A stretch of 64,000 nt of DNA from Candidatus Krumholzibacteriota bacterium (lineage in GTDB: Bacteria; Krumholzibacteriota; Krumholzibacteriia; Krumholzibacteriales; Krumholzibacteriaceae), in assembly GCA_016933255.1 (NCBI GenBank), contig JAFGBF010000026.1, positions 62,001 through 126,000 of the forward strand, written 5' to 3'. Each line of letters starts with the position of its first letter. The stretch's first letter is position 1. Below, in pieces: positions 53,300 through 62,612 of the stretch. The translations under genes were made by a program, and so were the position numbers. Below the pieces are notes generated by a model. The model did no database searches. It saw only the letters and a list, made by a program, of their open reading frames with translations, and was not told the DNA's origin.

Positions 53300-53827
53300 A
53301 TGAATATGAAGATGATCTCCGAACTGTTGGAAATAATGAAGGCCGAAAGCCTCGATGAGATAGAGGTGAGGAATTTATTCAGTTCGATCAGGCTGGTCAG
53401 GCGGCAGTCCCCGGTGGTGGACGGCCGGATCGAAAGCAGCGGCGGACCGGAGATGGTCGAATCCACTTCCGGAACGCCGGTCGTCGAAGATGAGAAAACT
53501 GCCGCAGCCGAGATCTCTGATATTGAGGCGGAAGAGAGCGGCAAGCCTGATGATCTCACCCCTTCAGATATCAGCGAAGATCAAAACTTCGAGCAGATCG
53601 TATCACCTATGGTAGGCACCTTCTATCTGGCTCCCGGACCGGGAGCGGAGCCGTTCGTCAAGGTGGGGCAGTATGTGGAGATAGGGCAGACCGTCTGCGT
53701 AATAGAGGCGATGAAACTGATGAACGAGATCGAATCTGATAAAAAGGGTAAGATCTGTAAAGTACTTGTGAAAGATTCCCGGCCCGTCGAATTCGGACAG
53801 CCGCTTTTTCTTGTGGAACCGGCTTGA
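53300..53827 (+). CDS. accB: Biotin carboxyl carrier protein of acetyl-CoA carboxylase
   Basis: 175 residues. Short helical start, an Ala/Glu/Ser linker (about 35-100), and the biotinyl domain 'VSPMVGTFYLAPGPGAEPFV' to 'FGQPLFLVEPA' with the biotin lysine in 'VIEAMKLMNEIES' (about 138) and the thumb in 'PGPGAEPF'. It carries CO2 between AccC and the carboxyltransferase. The start is one base after the efp stop, so they are co-transcribed. Confidence 0.96.
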   Translation: MNMKMISELLEIMKAESLDEIEVRNLFSSIRLVRRQSPVVDGRIESSGGPEMVESTSGTPVVEDEKTAAAEISDIEAEESGKPDDLTPSDISEDQNFEQIVSPMVGTFYLAPGPGAEPFVKVGQYVEIGQTVCVIEAMKLMNEIESDKKGKICKVLVKDSRPVEFGQPLFLVEPA

Positions 53828-53969
53828 TCCTTGCAATTGACCCCCATCGCAGTGTATGACCCTGTTAATACGTCGACAGTCGCTGATGTCTGTTGCATTT
53901 TGCTGTGTTTTGAGTGCTTGGTGTTGCTTATTTGCATTAAAACAACGAGTTACAGAAGGGCTTAGTAAG

Positions 53970-55109
53970 ATGAATATCAAGAATATTCTGGAAGCGATGA
54001 TTGCTCAAGATGGTTCGGACCTTCACCTCAAGGCCGGATTGCCTCCGGTCGTGAGGATAAACGGCAAACTTACACATCTTGATTTCGATAAACCCAGTCC
54101 GAAAGAGATGGAAGAGATCGCTGAACAGATCCTTACACCTTCCCAGAGAGAAAAGTTCAAAGAAACAAGAGAGGTCGATTTCGCCTTCGGCGTAGCCGGT
54201 ATGGCAAGATTCAGAGCGAATTTTTATGTGCAGAGAGGCTCTATCGCCATGGCATTCAGACATGTCCCCGTGGAGATCAAGAGCCTTGATGAACTTCAGC
54301 TTCCTCCGATCATAAGAGATCTTTCCCTCAAGCAGAGGGGGTTGATATTCGTCACAGGTACGGTAGGGAGCGGAAAATCGACGACGCTTGCAGCAATGAT
54401 CAGGGAGATCAATGAAAAAACGAATAAGAATATTATAACTATCGAGGATCCGATCGAGTTTCTTCATCACGACAATAAAAGCATCATCAATCAGCGGGAG
54501 ATCGGCACCGACACCTCATCGTTCCATGAAGCCCTGCGGCATATCCTCAGGCAGGATCCCGATGTGATCCTGATCGGCGAGATACGCGATGCGCTGACGA
54601 TGGAGATCGCGCTGATGGCTGCTGATACGGGCCATCTGGTATTTTCTACCCTTCACACGGTCGATGCTACTCAGACGATCAACAGAGTGATCTCATTCTT
54701 CCCTCCTCACCAGCACCAGGAGATCAGATATATGCTTGCTTCAACCCTTCAGGCCGTAATAGCCCAGCGCCTGATTCCGCTGAAGGCAGGTGAGGGACGA
54801 GTTCCTGCTGTGGAAGTAATGGTTGTAACTTCTGCGATCAGGGAGTATATTATTGACCCTGATAAGGCGTCTCTGATGCAGCAGGCTATTAGGGAAGGAG
54901 TCTCCTCCCACGGGATGCAGAGTTTCGATCAGTCTCTCATGAAGTTCATCTCTGATGACCTCATAACTCTTGAAGAGGCTATGAAGAACAGCTCCAATCC
55001 GCATGAGTTCAGCCTGCGCTTGAAGGGCATACAGGCCGCCAGCGATACCTCCTGGGACAGTTTTGAGGTCTCGAAGACCGGGGGGAAAGACTCTGGCGGT
55101 GACTTCTAA
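53970..55109 (+). CDS. pilT: Type IV pilus retraction ATPase, PilT family
   Basis: About 379 residues. 'MIAQDGSDLHLKAGLPPVVR' is the PilT N-terminal motif; Walker A 'VTGTVGSGKSTTLAAMIREI', Asp box, Walker B 'DPDVILIGEIRDALTMEIAL' and His box 'HLVFSTLHTVDATQTINRV' are all present. The C-terminal PilT motif AIRNLIRE is altered to 'SAIREYIID...AIREG'. It is a hexameric motor that pulls pili back. AGAAGGG lies nine bases before ATG 53970; a 38-residue upstream extension is implausible. It lies between accB and accC with a 142-base gap before it and six bases after it. Confidence 0.93.
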   Translation: MNIKNILEAMIAQDGSDLHLKAGLPPVVRINGKLTHLDFDKPSPKEMEEIAEQILTPSQREKFKETREVDFAFGVAGMARFRANFYVQRGSIAMAFRHVPVEIKSLDELQLPPIIRDLSLKQRGLIFVTGTVGSGKSTTLAAMIREINEKTNKNIITIEDPIEFLHHDNKSIINQREIGTDTSSFHEALRHILRQDPDVILIGEIRDALTMEIALMAADTGHLVFSTLHTVDATQTINRVISFFPPHQHQEIRYMLASTLQAVIAQRLIPLKAGEGRVPAVEVMVVTSAIREYIIDPDKASLMQQAIREGVSSHGMQSFDQSLMKFISDDLITLEEAMKNSSNPHEFSLRLKGIQAASDTSWDSFEVSKTGGKDSGGDF

Positions 55110-55115
55110 GAGTCT

Positions 55116-56456
55116 ATGTATAAAAAAATACTGGTCGCCGCCCGCGGCGAGATAGCTTTGCGCGTTATTCGTGCCTGCAGAGAACTGGGTGTTAAGGCTG
55201 TAGCTGTCCATTCAGAGGCTGATGTCGAGGCCCTCCATGTCAAGCTCGCCGACGAGAATGTCTGTATCGGAGGGTCCAGTCCCCAGGAAAGCTATCTTAA
55301 TATCCCGAGGATGATCTCCGCCGCCGAGATAACCCATGCCGACGCGATCCATCCAGGTTATGGCTTCCTTTCTGAAAACCCCCACTTTGCAGAAGTATGC
55401 AATTCGTGCCATATCGACTGGATAGGGCCCTCACCCGAGATCATGCAGGAGATGGGGAACAAGTCGATGGCGAGAAAGCTGATGGAGGCTGCGGGACTTC
55501 CCGTGATTCCGGGAAGCGATGGTGTGGTGGCGGGTGAGGAGGATGCATTTTCAAGCGCGGAAAAGATCGGATATCCGGTTATGATAAAGGCCGTTGCAGG
55601 CGGAGGGGGCAGAGGAATCAGGATAGTGAAAGACAAAAGCGAGCTGGCTGGCCTTCTGCATTCGGCCGGGAAGGAAGCTGAGGCGGCTTTCGGCGATGGG
55701 GGGTTGTATATTGAGAAATATCTTGAAAAACCAAGACATATAGAAGTCCAGGTATTTGGTGATGGTAAAGGAAAAGTAATCGATCTTGGAGAACGCGAAT
55801 GCAGCATCCAGCGTCGTCACCAGAAACTTATCGAGGAATCTCCCTCTCCGGGAATCGATGACGCAGTTAGAAAACTAGTAAGAGAATATGCGGTAAAGGG
55901 ATCAGAATATATCAAGTACGGTTCGCTCGGTACGGTAGAGTTCCTTATCACAGATTCCAAGGAGATCTATTTCCTGGAGATGAATACAAGGGTGCAGGTC
56001 GAACATCCTGTGACCGAGATGGTCTGCAGTTACGATCTGATCAAGGAACAGATTATTCTTTCTGCCACCGGATCAAGCAAGATCCTCAATCAGCCGGTTC
56101 CTCTCCGGGGGTATGCGATGGAATGCAGAATAAACGCAGAGGACCCGGATAACGATTTCAAACCGGCTCCCGGGAAAATCACCTTTTACCACCCTCCCGG
56201 AGGTCCCGGTGTAAGAGTCGATACTCATCTTTATGACGGGTATGTCGTCCCGCCGTATTATGACTCGTTGCTGGCCAAGGTGATCACCTGGGGGGAAACG
56301 AGGAAAGAGGCCAGATACAGGATGATCCGTTCTCTCGAAGAATTTGTAATAGAAGGAGTTCCGACAACGATCCAGTTTCATCTCTGGATATTGAGGAACC
56401 GTGATTTTATCAACGGGAAATTTGACACATCGTTCATAGACCGGATCAGCAAATAG
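55116..56456 (+). CDS. accC: Biotin carboxylase subunit of acetyl-CoA carboxylase
   Basis: 446 residues. 'KKILVAARGEIALRVIRACR' N-terminus, ATP-grasp lid 'VMIKAVAGGGGRGIRIV', 'GERECSIQRRHQKLIEESPS', and the active-site 'LEMNTRVQVEHPVTEMVCSY'. It carboxylates the biotin on AccB using bicarbonate and ATP. Its ribosome site is weak and only six bases separate it from pilT, so it depends on transcription through pilT. Confidence 0.97.
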   Translation: MYKKILVAARGEIALRVIRACRELGVKAVAVHSEADVEALHVKLADENVCIGGSSPQESYLNIPRMISAAEITHADAIHPGYGFLSENPHFAEVCNSCHIDWIGPSPEIMQEMGNKSMARKLMEAAGLPVIPGSDGVVAGEEDAFSSAEKIGYPVMIKAVAGGGGRGIRIVKDKSELAGLLHSAGKEAEAAFGDGGLYIEKYLEKPRHIEVQVFGDGKGKVIDLGERECSIQRRHQKLIEESPSPGIDDAVRKLVREYAVKGSEYIKYGSLGTVEFLITDSKEIYFLEMNTRVQVEHPVTEMVCSYDLIKEQIILSATGSSKILNQPVPLRGYAMECRINAEDPDNDFKPAPGKITFYHPPGGPGVRVDTHLYDGYVVPPYYDSLLAKVITWGETRKEARYRMIRSLEEFVIEGVPTTIQFHLWILRNRDFINGKFDTSFIDRISK

Positions 56457-56481
56457 ATCCGTATGCGGGAGTTGTGCGGCA

Positions 56482-57195
56482 ATGAAGATTAATCTGTTTC
56501 CGACCTGGATGCTGGTCGATAATGATGCTGTTCACGGTTCGACTGTTGTTGTCATAGATGTCCTGAGGGCAACCTCTACGATAATCGCAGGCATGGAGAA
56601 CGGTGCGAGCAGCATAATACCTGTTGAAGATATCGAAACAGCCTCAAGGCTGGTAGGTCCTGGCGACAGGGGAGGAAAACTTCTTGCCGGTGAATGGAAG
56701 GGTATGCCGATCGACGGGTTTGATATCTTTAACTCTCCGAATGATTTTACACGTGAGAAGATAGACGGTAAGACCGTTATTTTCACGACAACGAACGGAA
56801 CTCGGGCGATAGTCTCCGCGGCTAAGGCGGAACAGGTCATCATCTGCTCTCTGAACAATCTTTCCGCTGTCAGCAAGGCTGTTTCTGAAAACGAGAAACT
56901 CAATATTATCTGTGCCGGAAATGCGGGACGGCTTTCCTCGGAGGATCTTCTATGCGCCGGCCTGCTCATTGAAAGCCTCGAGGGTAAGGGTAAAAGAGAC
57001 TTTCCGTCTGATGCCGGCGGGATCGCTCTGCTGCTCGCGAAAGAGCATTCAGGAAATATCGAAGAATTCATCCGCGGGACAGACAGGGGAAGACAGCTTT
57101 TAGATCTCGGATATGAATCTGACATAGTCTATTGTTCTGATCTCGACAGCAGCAGTATTGTTCCGGAGGTCAAACAGGGCAAGGTCGTAGTCTGA
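56482..57195 (+). CDS. comB: 2-phosphosulfolactate phosphatase family protein (ComB)
   Basis: 237 residues. 'VVVIDVLRATSTIIAGMENG', 'LAGEWKGMPIDGFDIFNSPN' and 'VIFTTTNGTRAIVSAAKAE' match ComB, a Mg2+-dependent phosphatase. Archaeal ComB removes phosphate from 2-phosphosulfolactate in coenzyme M synthesis; many bacterial copies have no other coenzyme M genes and an unknown substrate. None are seen here. 25 bases after accC; five bases before the thiamine gene. Confidence 0.9.
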   Translation: MKINLFPTWMLVDNDAVHGSTVVVIDVLRATSTIIAGMENGASSIIPVEDIETASRLVGPGDRGGKLLAGEWKGMPIDGFDIFNSPNDFTREKIDGKTVIFTTTNGTRAIVSAAKAEQVIICSLNNLSAVSKAVSENEKLNIICAGNAGRLSSEDLLCAGLLIESLEGKGKRDFPSDAGGIALLLAKEHSGNIEEFIRGTDRGRQLLDLGYESDIVYCSDLDSSSIVPEVKQGKVVV

Positions 57196-57200
57196 CTTAG

Positions 57201-58250
57201 ATGATAAACGAAAAAGAAATAATATTCAGAATACTTGACGCAAACGTAAACAGATGCTGTGAGGGGTTAAGGGTAATCGAAGAGGTCGCCAGGTTCGGCC
57301 ATGACGACAGCTCCATGATGCTGGAGATCAAAGAGATCCGCCATTCAATAAGGAGGATCGTGGAGTCGATGTCATCGGACGCTCCACGATTCAGGCGCAG
57401 CGATGAAGATGTCGGGGGACTTTTTTCTACAGAGTCCGAGAAGTACAGGAGTTCTTTCCAGTCTGTCACCAGGGCGAACTTTCTGAGAGTGGAAGAGTCA
57501 CTAAGAGTCATAGAAGAGTTTGGAAAGCTGATCGATCCCGAGGCCTCGGGACCGGTCAAGAATCTCAGGTTCAGGATCTACACTATCGAAAAGATATTTC
57601 TCCATGATAAAAGAGCAGAATTGCAGATGCCGGATCGTAGATTCCTCTACGCCTTTGTCGACAGATCGCTTGTCTCGGCGGAGGATGTAGAAGCTGTTAC
57701 AGAGGATCTGGCCGCGGGCGGGGCGAAAATGATCCAGTACAGGGCTAAATCTCTGGGAAGAAGCGAGATGAGAAAGGATCTTATGACAGTTCTGGCCGTC
57801 GCTGGCAAGAACCGGATCCCCGTAATAGTAAATGATGACGTATATCTTGCCGCGGAAACCGGCGCTGACGGGGTACATGTAGGAAAATGCGATATGGCTC
57901 CGGCTGAGATAAGGGAGATACTCGGCCCCGGGAGTATAGTAGGCCTCAGCATCAATAGCGCTGAAGAACTCGAATGCGCTCCTGTGAGGCTTCTTGATTA
58001 TCTGGCTGTAAGCGGCGTATTCCCTACAGAGACAAAGGAAGGCGTGGAGGTCCTTGGCCTTGAGTTCCTGAAAGAGGTCTGCGGTTCAAGCAGCCTTCCG
58101 GTCGTTGCCATCGGAGGTATAAATCTTTCCAATGTGTCTGAAGTGATCGGCGCGGGAGCCGCGGGAATTGCCGTAATATCGGCGGTCTTAAAGGGCGATG
58201 TGCGGAAAAACTCCTTTACCTTCTCCGGAATCATTGATAAAAAAGAGTAG
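57201..58250 (+). CDS. thiE: ThiD2-ThiE fusion: thiamine phosphate synthase
   Basis: 349 residues in two parts. Residues 1-135 form a helical ThiD2 domain ('LDANVNRCCEGLRVIEEVAR', 'TRANFLRVEESLRVIEEFGK'), a family reported as hydroxymethylpyrimidine-phosphate kinase. Residues 145-349 are a TIM-barrel ThiE: 'GGAKMIQYRAKSLGRSEM', 'VNDDVYLAAETGADGVHVGK', 'VAIGGINLSNVSEVIGAGAA'. Together they would make HMP-PP and join it to the thiazole to give thiamine phosphate. Start ATG five bases after comB. Confidence 0.9.
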   Translation: MINEKEIIFRILDANVNRCCEGLRVIEEVARFGHDDSSMMLEIKEIRHSIRRIVESMSSDAPRFRRSDEDVGGLFSTESEKYRSSFQSVTRANFLRVEESLRVIEEFGKLIDPEASGPVKNLRFRIYTIEKIFLHDKRAELQMPDRRFLYAFVDRSLVSAEDVEAVTEDLAAGGAKMIQYRAKSLGRSEMRKDLMTVLAVAGKNRIPVIVNDDVYLAAETGADGVHVGKCDMAPAEIREILGPGSIVGLSINSAEELECAPVRLLDYLAVSGVFPTETKEGVEVLGLEFLKEVCGSSSLPVVAIGGINLSNVSEVIGAGAAGIAVISAVLKGDVRKNSFTFSGIIDKKE

Positions 58251-58276
58251 TAACAGCTTTTTCGAACAGGGTTTGT

Positions 58277-60445
58277 ATGGCAGTAAAACGAAAGATCACC
58301 ACAGGATTATTGCTGGTGACAGCTGCTGTTTTCACGGGTGTCGCCCTCTATTCATATGATTTTCGGGACTGGGGTGCCTTTCTGGGCGCGCAGAATCTCT
58401 GCGGTCCTCTCGGCGCGGTCCTGGCAGGAGTATTACGCTGGGCAGCTGGCGGTATAGTCTCTTGGGCGGTACCTTTGTTCCTTCTCTATTGGGGCTGGGT
58501 GCAGATTTCGGGGAGGGATCTAAAGGATAGCGCCAGGCCGCTAATCTGCGCGGGCATCCTGGCTGTTCTTTTCCCCGCACTTCTTTCTTCCCTCAGCGGG
58601 GCTGAAACGGGAGGTTTCATAGGGGAAAAGGTATATGGTTTCTTTGAACTCATCTCGGGGAGGATCGGTTCCCTGATCATTCTTTTCGCGGCCAATATTA
58701 TGACTTTTCTGATCCTAATCTTCGGTTCGGTAAAGACGCTGATCGAGAGGATAAGCGGACTCGGTCTTTTCCACTTCTGGTCTCGTTCAGGGGTGAAAAA
58801 CAAGAAGGAGAAAGTGCGGAAAGCCGCCAGGAAGAAAAAAGGGATCATTCCTTCAAAAGCCGGACGCGGTAAAAAAGACGAAGAATATCAGGAGGAGATG
58901 GAGCCTGAATTTGTGGAAATCGATATTCCCACGCCGAAAAAAAGAAAACCTGTCCCGAGACCGAAACCTGCCGCGGGGGTTCCCGAGGATGCGGCCGCCG
59001 GCAGCACGCCAGCGGATAACGCTCCGCTGCCCGACCTTTCTCTGCTCGACGATTACGACGATTCGTCTATCTCGTACAGTAAAGAGGACCTTATAGCAAG
59101 GTCGGAGGTAATCGAGGCCAAACTAGAGGATTTCGGGTTGAAAGGAAAGATACAGAAGGTCCTTCCAGGCCCGGTGGTCACGACTTTTGAATTCGTTCCG
59201 GCTCCTGGGGTCAAGGTGAGTCAGATAGCCAACCGGGCGGATGATATCTCTCTCGCACTTGCCGCGAGGGCGCTGAGGATCCAGGCACCGATCCCCGGGA
59301 AAGGTGCTGTCGGCATAGAGGTGCCGAATCCCGAACCGAAGCTGGTGCTTCTGAAGGAACTGATGGAGCATTTCCCTCCAGCGGAGGAAGGACTGATGGT
59401 CTGTGTAGGCAAAAGCGTCACTGGCGAACCCGTATTCGTCGATATAGCGGAGATGCCGCATCTTCTGATCGCCGGTGCTACGGGAAGCGGAAAAAGTGTC
59501 TGCATAAATACGCTGATCTGTTCCCTGCTTTTCAATCATACTCCGGCTACCTGCAGATTCGTTCTGATCGATCCGAAGAGGCTTGAGCTTATAACTTACG
59601 ATAATATCCCGCACCTTCTTCATCCGGTGATAACAGAGGCGAAGCAGTCGCTCAAGGTCCTCAACTTCCTTACCATCGAAATGGACAGGCGTTACAAGCT
59701 TCTCGCGCAGTTCGGAGTGAAGAATATCAAGGGGTTCAATAAAAAGGTCATATCAGAAAAGCTATGCGACAGGACAAACGGCGAACCGCTGACAGTCCTC
59801 CCGTATTACGTGTGTATAATAGATGAACTTGCCGATATCATGGTCACACTCGGAAACGAGATATATCCCCCGATAACCAGGCTTGCACAGATGGCAAGAG
59901 CCGTTGGTATTCATCTCGTCTTCGCGACTCAGAGACCTTCAGTCGATGTCATAACAGGACTTATCAAGGCAAACTTCCCCTCGAGAATGGCTTTTCAGGT
60001 CACGTCGAAGACAGATTCAAGGACGATACTCGATGTGAACGGAGCCGAGACTCTCCTTGGAAACGGAGATATGCTTTATCTGCCTAAAAACCTTCCAGCC
60101 CCCGTAAGGATCCAGGGAGCGTATATCTCCGAGAGGGAGACAGAAAATGTAGCAGAATATTGGCGTTCTTTCCAGGGAGGCGGGGCGATAGACCTCACTC
60201 CTGATACAGGTCCGGAGCTGGATGGCTCGGCTGATATCGACGATGATCTTTACGAAAAAGCAAAAGAGCTTGTCATCATGCACCAGCAAGGGTCGATTTC
60301 TCTCGTCCAGAGGCGCTTGAGAGTCGGCTACGCCAGGGCGGCGAGGCTGATCGATATGCTCGAACAGTCAGGTGTCGTCGGCCCATTCGAGGGAAGCAAA
60401 GCCAGGGAAGTGTTGATCAGCCGTGAAGAATACGAAGGAATCTGA
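58277..60445 (+). CDS. ftsK: DNA translocase FtsK/SpoIIIE
   Basis: 722 residues. Four membrane helices in 1-165, a charged linker (170-265), alpha/beta motor with Walker A 'LIAGATGSGKSVCINTLIC' (about 400) and Walker B 'YYVCIIDELADIMV' (about 511), 'VFATQRPSVDVITGLIKANF', and the gamma winged helix ('ISLVQRRLRVGYARAARLID', about 665-720) that reads oriented KOPS-like DNA sites. It clears the dimeric chromosome end at the closing septum. It overlaps rimO by 23 bases. Confidence 0.96.
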   Translation: MAVKRKITTGLLLVTAAVFTGVALYSYDFRDWGAFLGAQNLCGPLGAVLAGVLRWAAGGIVSWAVPLFLLYWGWVQISGRDLKDSARPLICAGILAVLFPALLSSLSGAETGGFIGEKVYGFFELISGRIGSLIILFAANIMTFLILIFGSVKTLIERISGLGLFHFWSRSGVKNKKEKVRKAARKKKGIIPSKAGRGKKDEEYQEEMEPEFVEIDIPTPKKRKPVPRPKPAAGVPEDAAAGSTPADNAPLPDLSLLDDYDDSSISYSKEDLIARSEVIEAKLEDFGLKGKIQKVLPGPVVTTFEFVPAPGVKVSQIANRADDISLALAARALRIQAPIPGKGAVGIEVPNPEPKLVLLKELMEHFPPAEEGLMVCVGKSVTGEPVFVDIAEMPHLLIAGATGSGKSVCINTLICSLLFNHTPATCRFVLIDPKRLELITYDNIPHLLHPVITEAKQSLKVLNFLTIEMDRRYKLLAQFGVKNIKGFNKKVISEKLCDRTNGEPLTVLPYYVCIIDELADIMVTLGNEIYPPITRLAQMARAVGIHLVFATQRPSVDVITGLIKANFPSRMAFQVTSKTDSRTILDVNGAETLLGNGDMLYLPKNLPAPVRIQGAYISERETENVAEYWRSFQGGGAIDLTPDTGPELDGSADIDDDLYEKAKELVIMHQQGSISLVQRRLRVGYARAARLIDMLEQSGVVGPFEGSKAREVLISREEYEGI

Positions 60446-61790
60446 GATAACGTCCCACCCGAAATCCTATTATTTTTTCAATCTGGGATGTCCGAAAAAT
60501 CTTGTCGACGCGGAAGTGACCGCCGCAGGGCTGGAGGCTCATGGATGGATCGAGGCTTCAGACCCGGGCGAGGCCGGCCTGCTGGTAATAACGACATGCG
60601 CGTTCATATCCATAGCAGAAGAAGAATCCGTTAACGAGATCCTGAGAGTGGCAGCTCTCAAGAAGGATGAACAGATCCTCGCGGTCCTGGGTTGCCTGGT
60701 CAGCCGGGAGGCCGGAAAACTCGAGAAACTGATCCCCGAGGTCGATATTTTTCTGCCGGTAAATAAAATGGAGTCGCTCCATGAGGCCGCCGGACGATAT
60801 TCTGGGGAAGGCTCTTCCTCCGGGTACGGGGCCGGTTCAAAAGTAATCACCTCTGCGGGCAGGAGGCTTTTTACTCCTTCTCATCTTGCATATCTGAAGA
60901 TAGCAGAAGGATGTTCGAACCATTGCTCCTACTGCATGATACCCTCTATAAGGGGAGAACTGGAGAGCAGGGATCCTGTCCCGGTGATCAGTGAAGCCAG
61001 GGCGCTGGCAACGGCAGGAGTCAAGGAACTTGTTGTAATAGCGCAGGATACAACTGCCTATGGAATGGATTTCGGGAAAAAAGGGGGGCTGTACAAGCTT
61101 CTCGAAGAGATATCAGGCTCACAAGGCCCCGAGTGGATAAGGCTTATGTATATGCATCCTGCCCATATCGATGCAGTGAAGATCTCAAGGCTCGCTGCCG
61201 AGGGTGTTATAATCCCGTATCTTGACCTGCCGATCCAGCACGCATCAGACAAGGTGCTTGCTCGGATGAAACGAGGGTACGACAAGAAACATCTTGAAAA
61301 GGTAATCGGGATACTCAGATCAAACGACCCGGGGATGGTCCTCAGGACCACAGTCATGACGGGATTTCCAGGAGAGACAGAGGAAGATTTTCAGGAGCTT
61401 ATCGATTTCCTTGAAAGGTACCGGTTCGATCATGTCGGCGTCTTCACGTATTCTCCCGAGACCGGGACCAAAGCTTCCTCGCTCGCGCCGGCTCTGCCTG
61501 AAAAAACGGCGAGGGCCAGGGCGGACGAAGTCTCTGCTCTCCAGATGGACATATCGTATGAAAGATTATCTCTCAGAGAGGGCAGGAAGCTAAAGATACT
61601 TGTGGATGAGATCTTACAGGAAGAACAGGTCCCGCTGCCCGGCGTCTGGGGAACAGGAAGGTTCTACGGCCAGGCCCACGAGATAGACGGAGTTACATAT
61701 CTGTCGGGCAGAAGGGTCGAACCGGGAAGTTTCGCGGAAGCGATTGTGACCGAGGCAGAGGCGTATGACCTTTTCGCTTCCATAAAGTAA
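60423..61790 (+). CDS. rimO: Ribosomal protein S12 methylthiotransferase RimO
   Basis: 455 residues. N-terminal UPF0004 domain with three cluster cysteines ('FNLGCPKNLVDAEV', 'VITTCAFISIAEEE', 'LAVLGCLVSREA'), radical SAM core 'IAEGCSNHCSYCMIPSIRG' and 'YMHPAHIDAVKISRLAAEG', and C-terminal TRAM domain ('LKILVDEILQEEQ', 'AIVTEAEAYDLFASI'). It adds a methylthio group to an Asp of ribosomal protein S12. The GTG start lies inside the end of ftsK; no other start is available before the first cysteine motif. Confidence 0.95.
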   Translation: MKNTKESEITSHPKSYYFFNLGCPKNLVDAEVTAAGLEAHGWIEASDPGEAGLLVITTCAFISIAEEESVNEILRVAALKKDEQILAVLGCLVSREAGKLEKLIPEVDIFLPVNKMESLHEAAGRYSGEGSSSGYGAGSKVITSAGRRLFTPSHLAYLKIAEGCSNHCSYCMIPSIRGELESRDPVPVISEARALATAGVKELVVIAQDTTAYGMDFGKKGGLYKLLEEISGSQGPEWIRLMYMHPAHIDAVKISRLAAEGVIIPYLDLPIQHASDKVLARMKRGYDKKHLEKVIGILRSNDPGMVLRTTVMTGFPGETEEDFQELIDFLERYRFDHVGVFTYSPETGTKASSLAPALPEKTARARADEVSALQMDISYERLSLREGRKLKILVDEILQEEQVPLPGVWGTGRFYGQAHEIDGVTYLSGRRVEPGSFAEAIVTEAEAYDLFASIK

Positions 61791-61798
61791 GATTTAGA

Positions 61799-61829
61799 TT
61801 GACATTTGTGCGCAAATGCTGAATATAAT
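61799..61829 (+). promoter_or_regulatory. Promoter with central inverted repeat upstream of the exported-protein operon
   Basis: Perfect TTGACA (61799-61804) and TATAAT (61824-61829), spacer 19. An inverted repeat CATTTG-TGCG-CAAATG (61803-61818) lies between and over the -35 end, a position where a repressor would block transcription. Confidence 0.6.
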
Positions 61830-61908
61830 TCACGTTAAGGTAGGAGTTGGTATACGGGGGTCGTTTACGGAAACGGCGTAGCGATTCTATCCTGATGGAG
61901 GTCTTTGC

Positions 61909-62601
61909 TTGAGTTTTTTCAGACGTGATAATATTGTGTCCCGAATAGCGGCTTTTGTGTGTCTTGCCTTTGCTTTTACTGCATTTCCGGTATTGGGGTC
62001 TCCGAGCGGTACCGGGGAAAAGATCCCGACAAATTATGAGATCATCGAGAAGATCGCCCTTGAAGCTATAAAAGAACTCAGGGCGAATATGCCGGGGCTT
62101 GCCAGCGAAAAACTTGTCTTTCTCTCAAAGGAAAAAGGCGCTGGCAATATCGATCTTATTTTCAAAAACGCGATGATAAAGACTATGACAAACGAGGGAC
62201 TGAGGGTCGCCGAAGATCTTGTCGTCACGAAAGAAGGAGAGACAGCGGCCGACTATGAGCTCAGTTACCAATTGATAAGGTTTAATCTCAATTATCCTGA
62301 TATTCACCGCAGTTACTGGGTCGGGTCGAAATGCGTCGACAGACATGCCGAGATAGGCGTTTTTTCGCAGTTGATCGATCTCTCCACTGGAGACATAGTC
62401 TGGGTTGGAGAGACCGAGAAGAAATACGAAGATGTCATATCGTATTCTCTCCTGGAGAGGGTTGAAGATCCGCAGTATGATTTTACCAGGCCGCCCAGAA
62501 AAGAACTTCGCTGGAACAAGCTCGTTGAACCAGTCATCGTGACCGGCATCGTGACCGGTCTTGTATATCTGTTCTTTTCCAATCAGACCAGTAATGACTG
62601 A
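61909..62601 (+). CDS. Exported protein of unknown function (CsgG/FlgO-like pattern)
   Basis: 230 residues. Signal sequence 'IAAFVCLAFAFTAFPVLGSP', then an alpha/beta domain whose order ('IIEKIALEAIKELRANM', 'DLIFKNAMIKTMTNEGLRVA', 'SQLIDLSTGDIVWVGETEK') resembles the CsgG/FlgO-type envelope domains that form small OM-associated assemblies. The C-terminus holds a hydrophobic stretch 'VIVTGIVTGLVYLFFSN', possibly a membrane helix. TTG start with GGAGGT seven bases upstream. First gene of an operon leading to a TPR lipoprotein and bamD. Confidence 0.65.
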   Translation: MSFFRRDNIVSRIAAFVCLAFAFTAFPVLGSPSGTGEKIPTNYEIIEKIALEAIKELRANMPGLASEKLVFLSKEKGAGNIDLIFKNAMIKTMTNEGLRVAEDLVVTKEGETAADYELSYQLIRFNLNYPDIHRSYWVGSKCVDRHAEIGVFSQLIDLSTGDIVWVGETEKKYEDVISYSLLERVEDPQYDFTRPPRKELRWNKLVEPVIVTGIVTGLVYLFFSNQTSND

Positions 62602-62612
62602 TTGCCGGTGTG

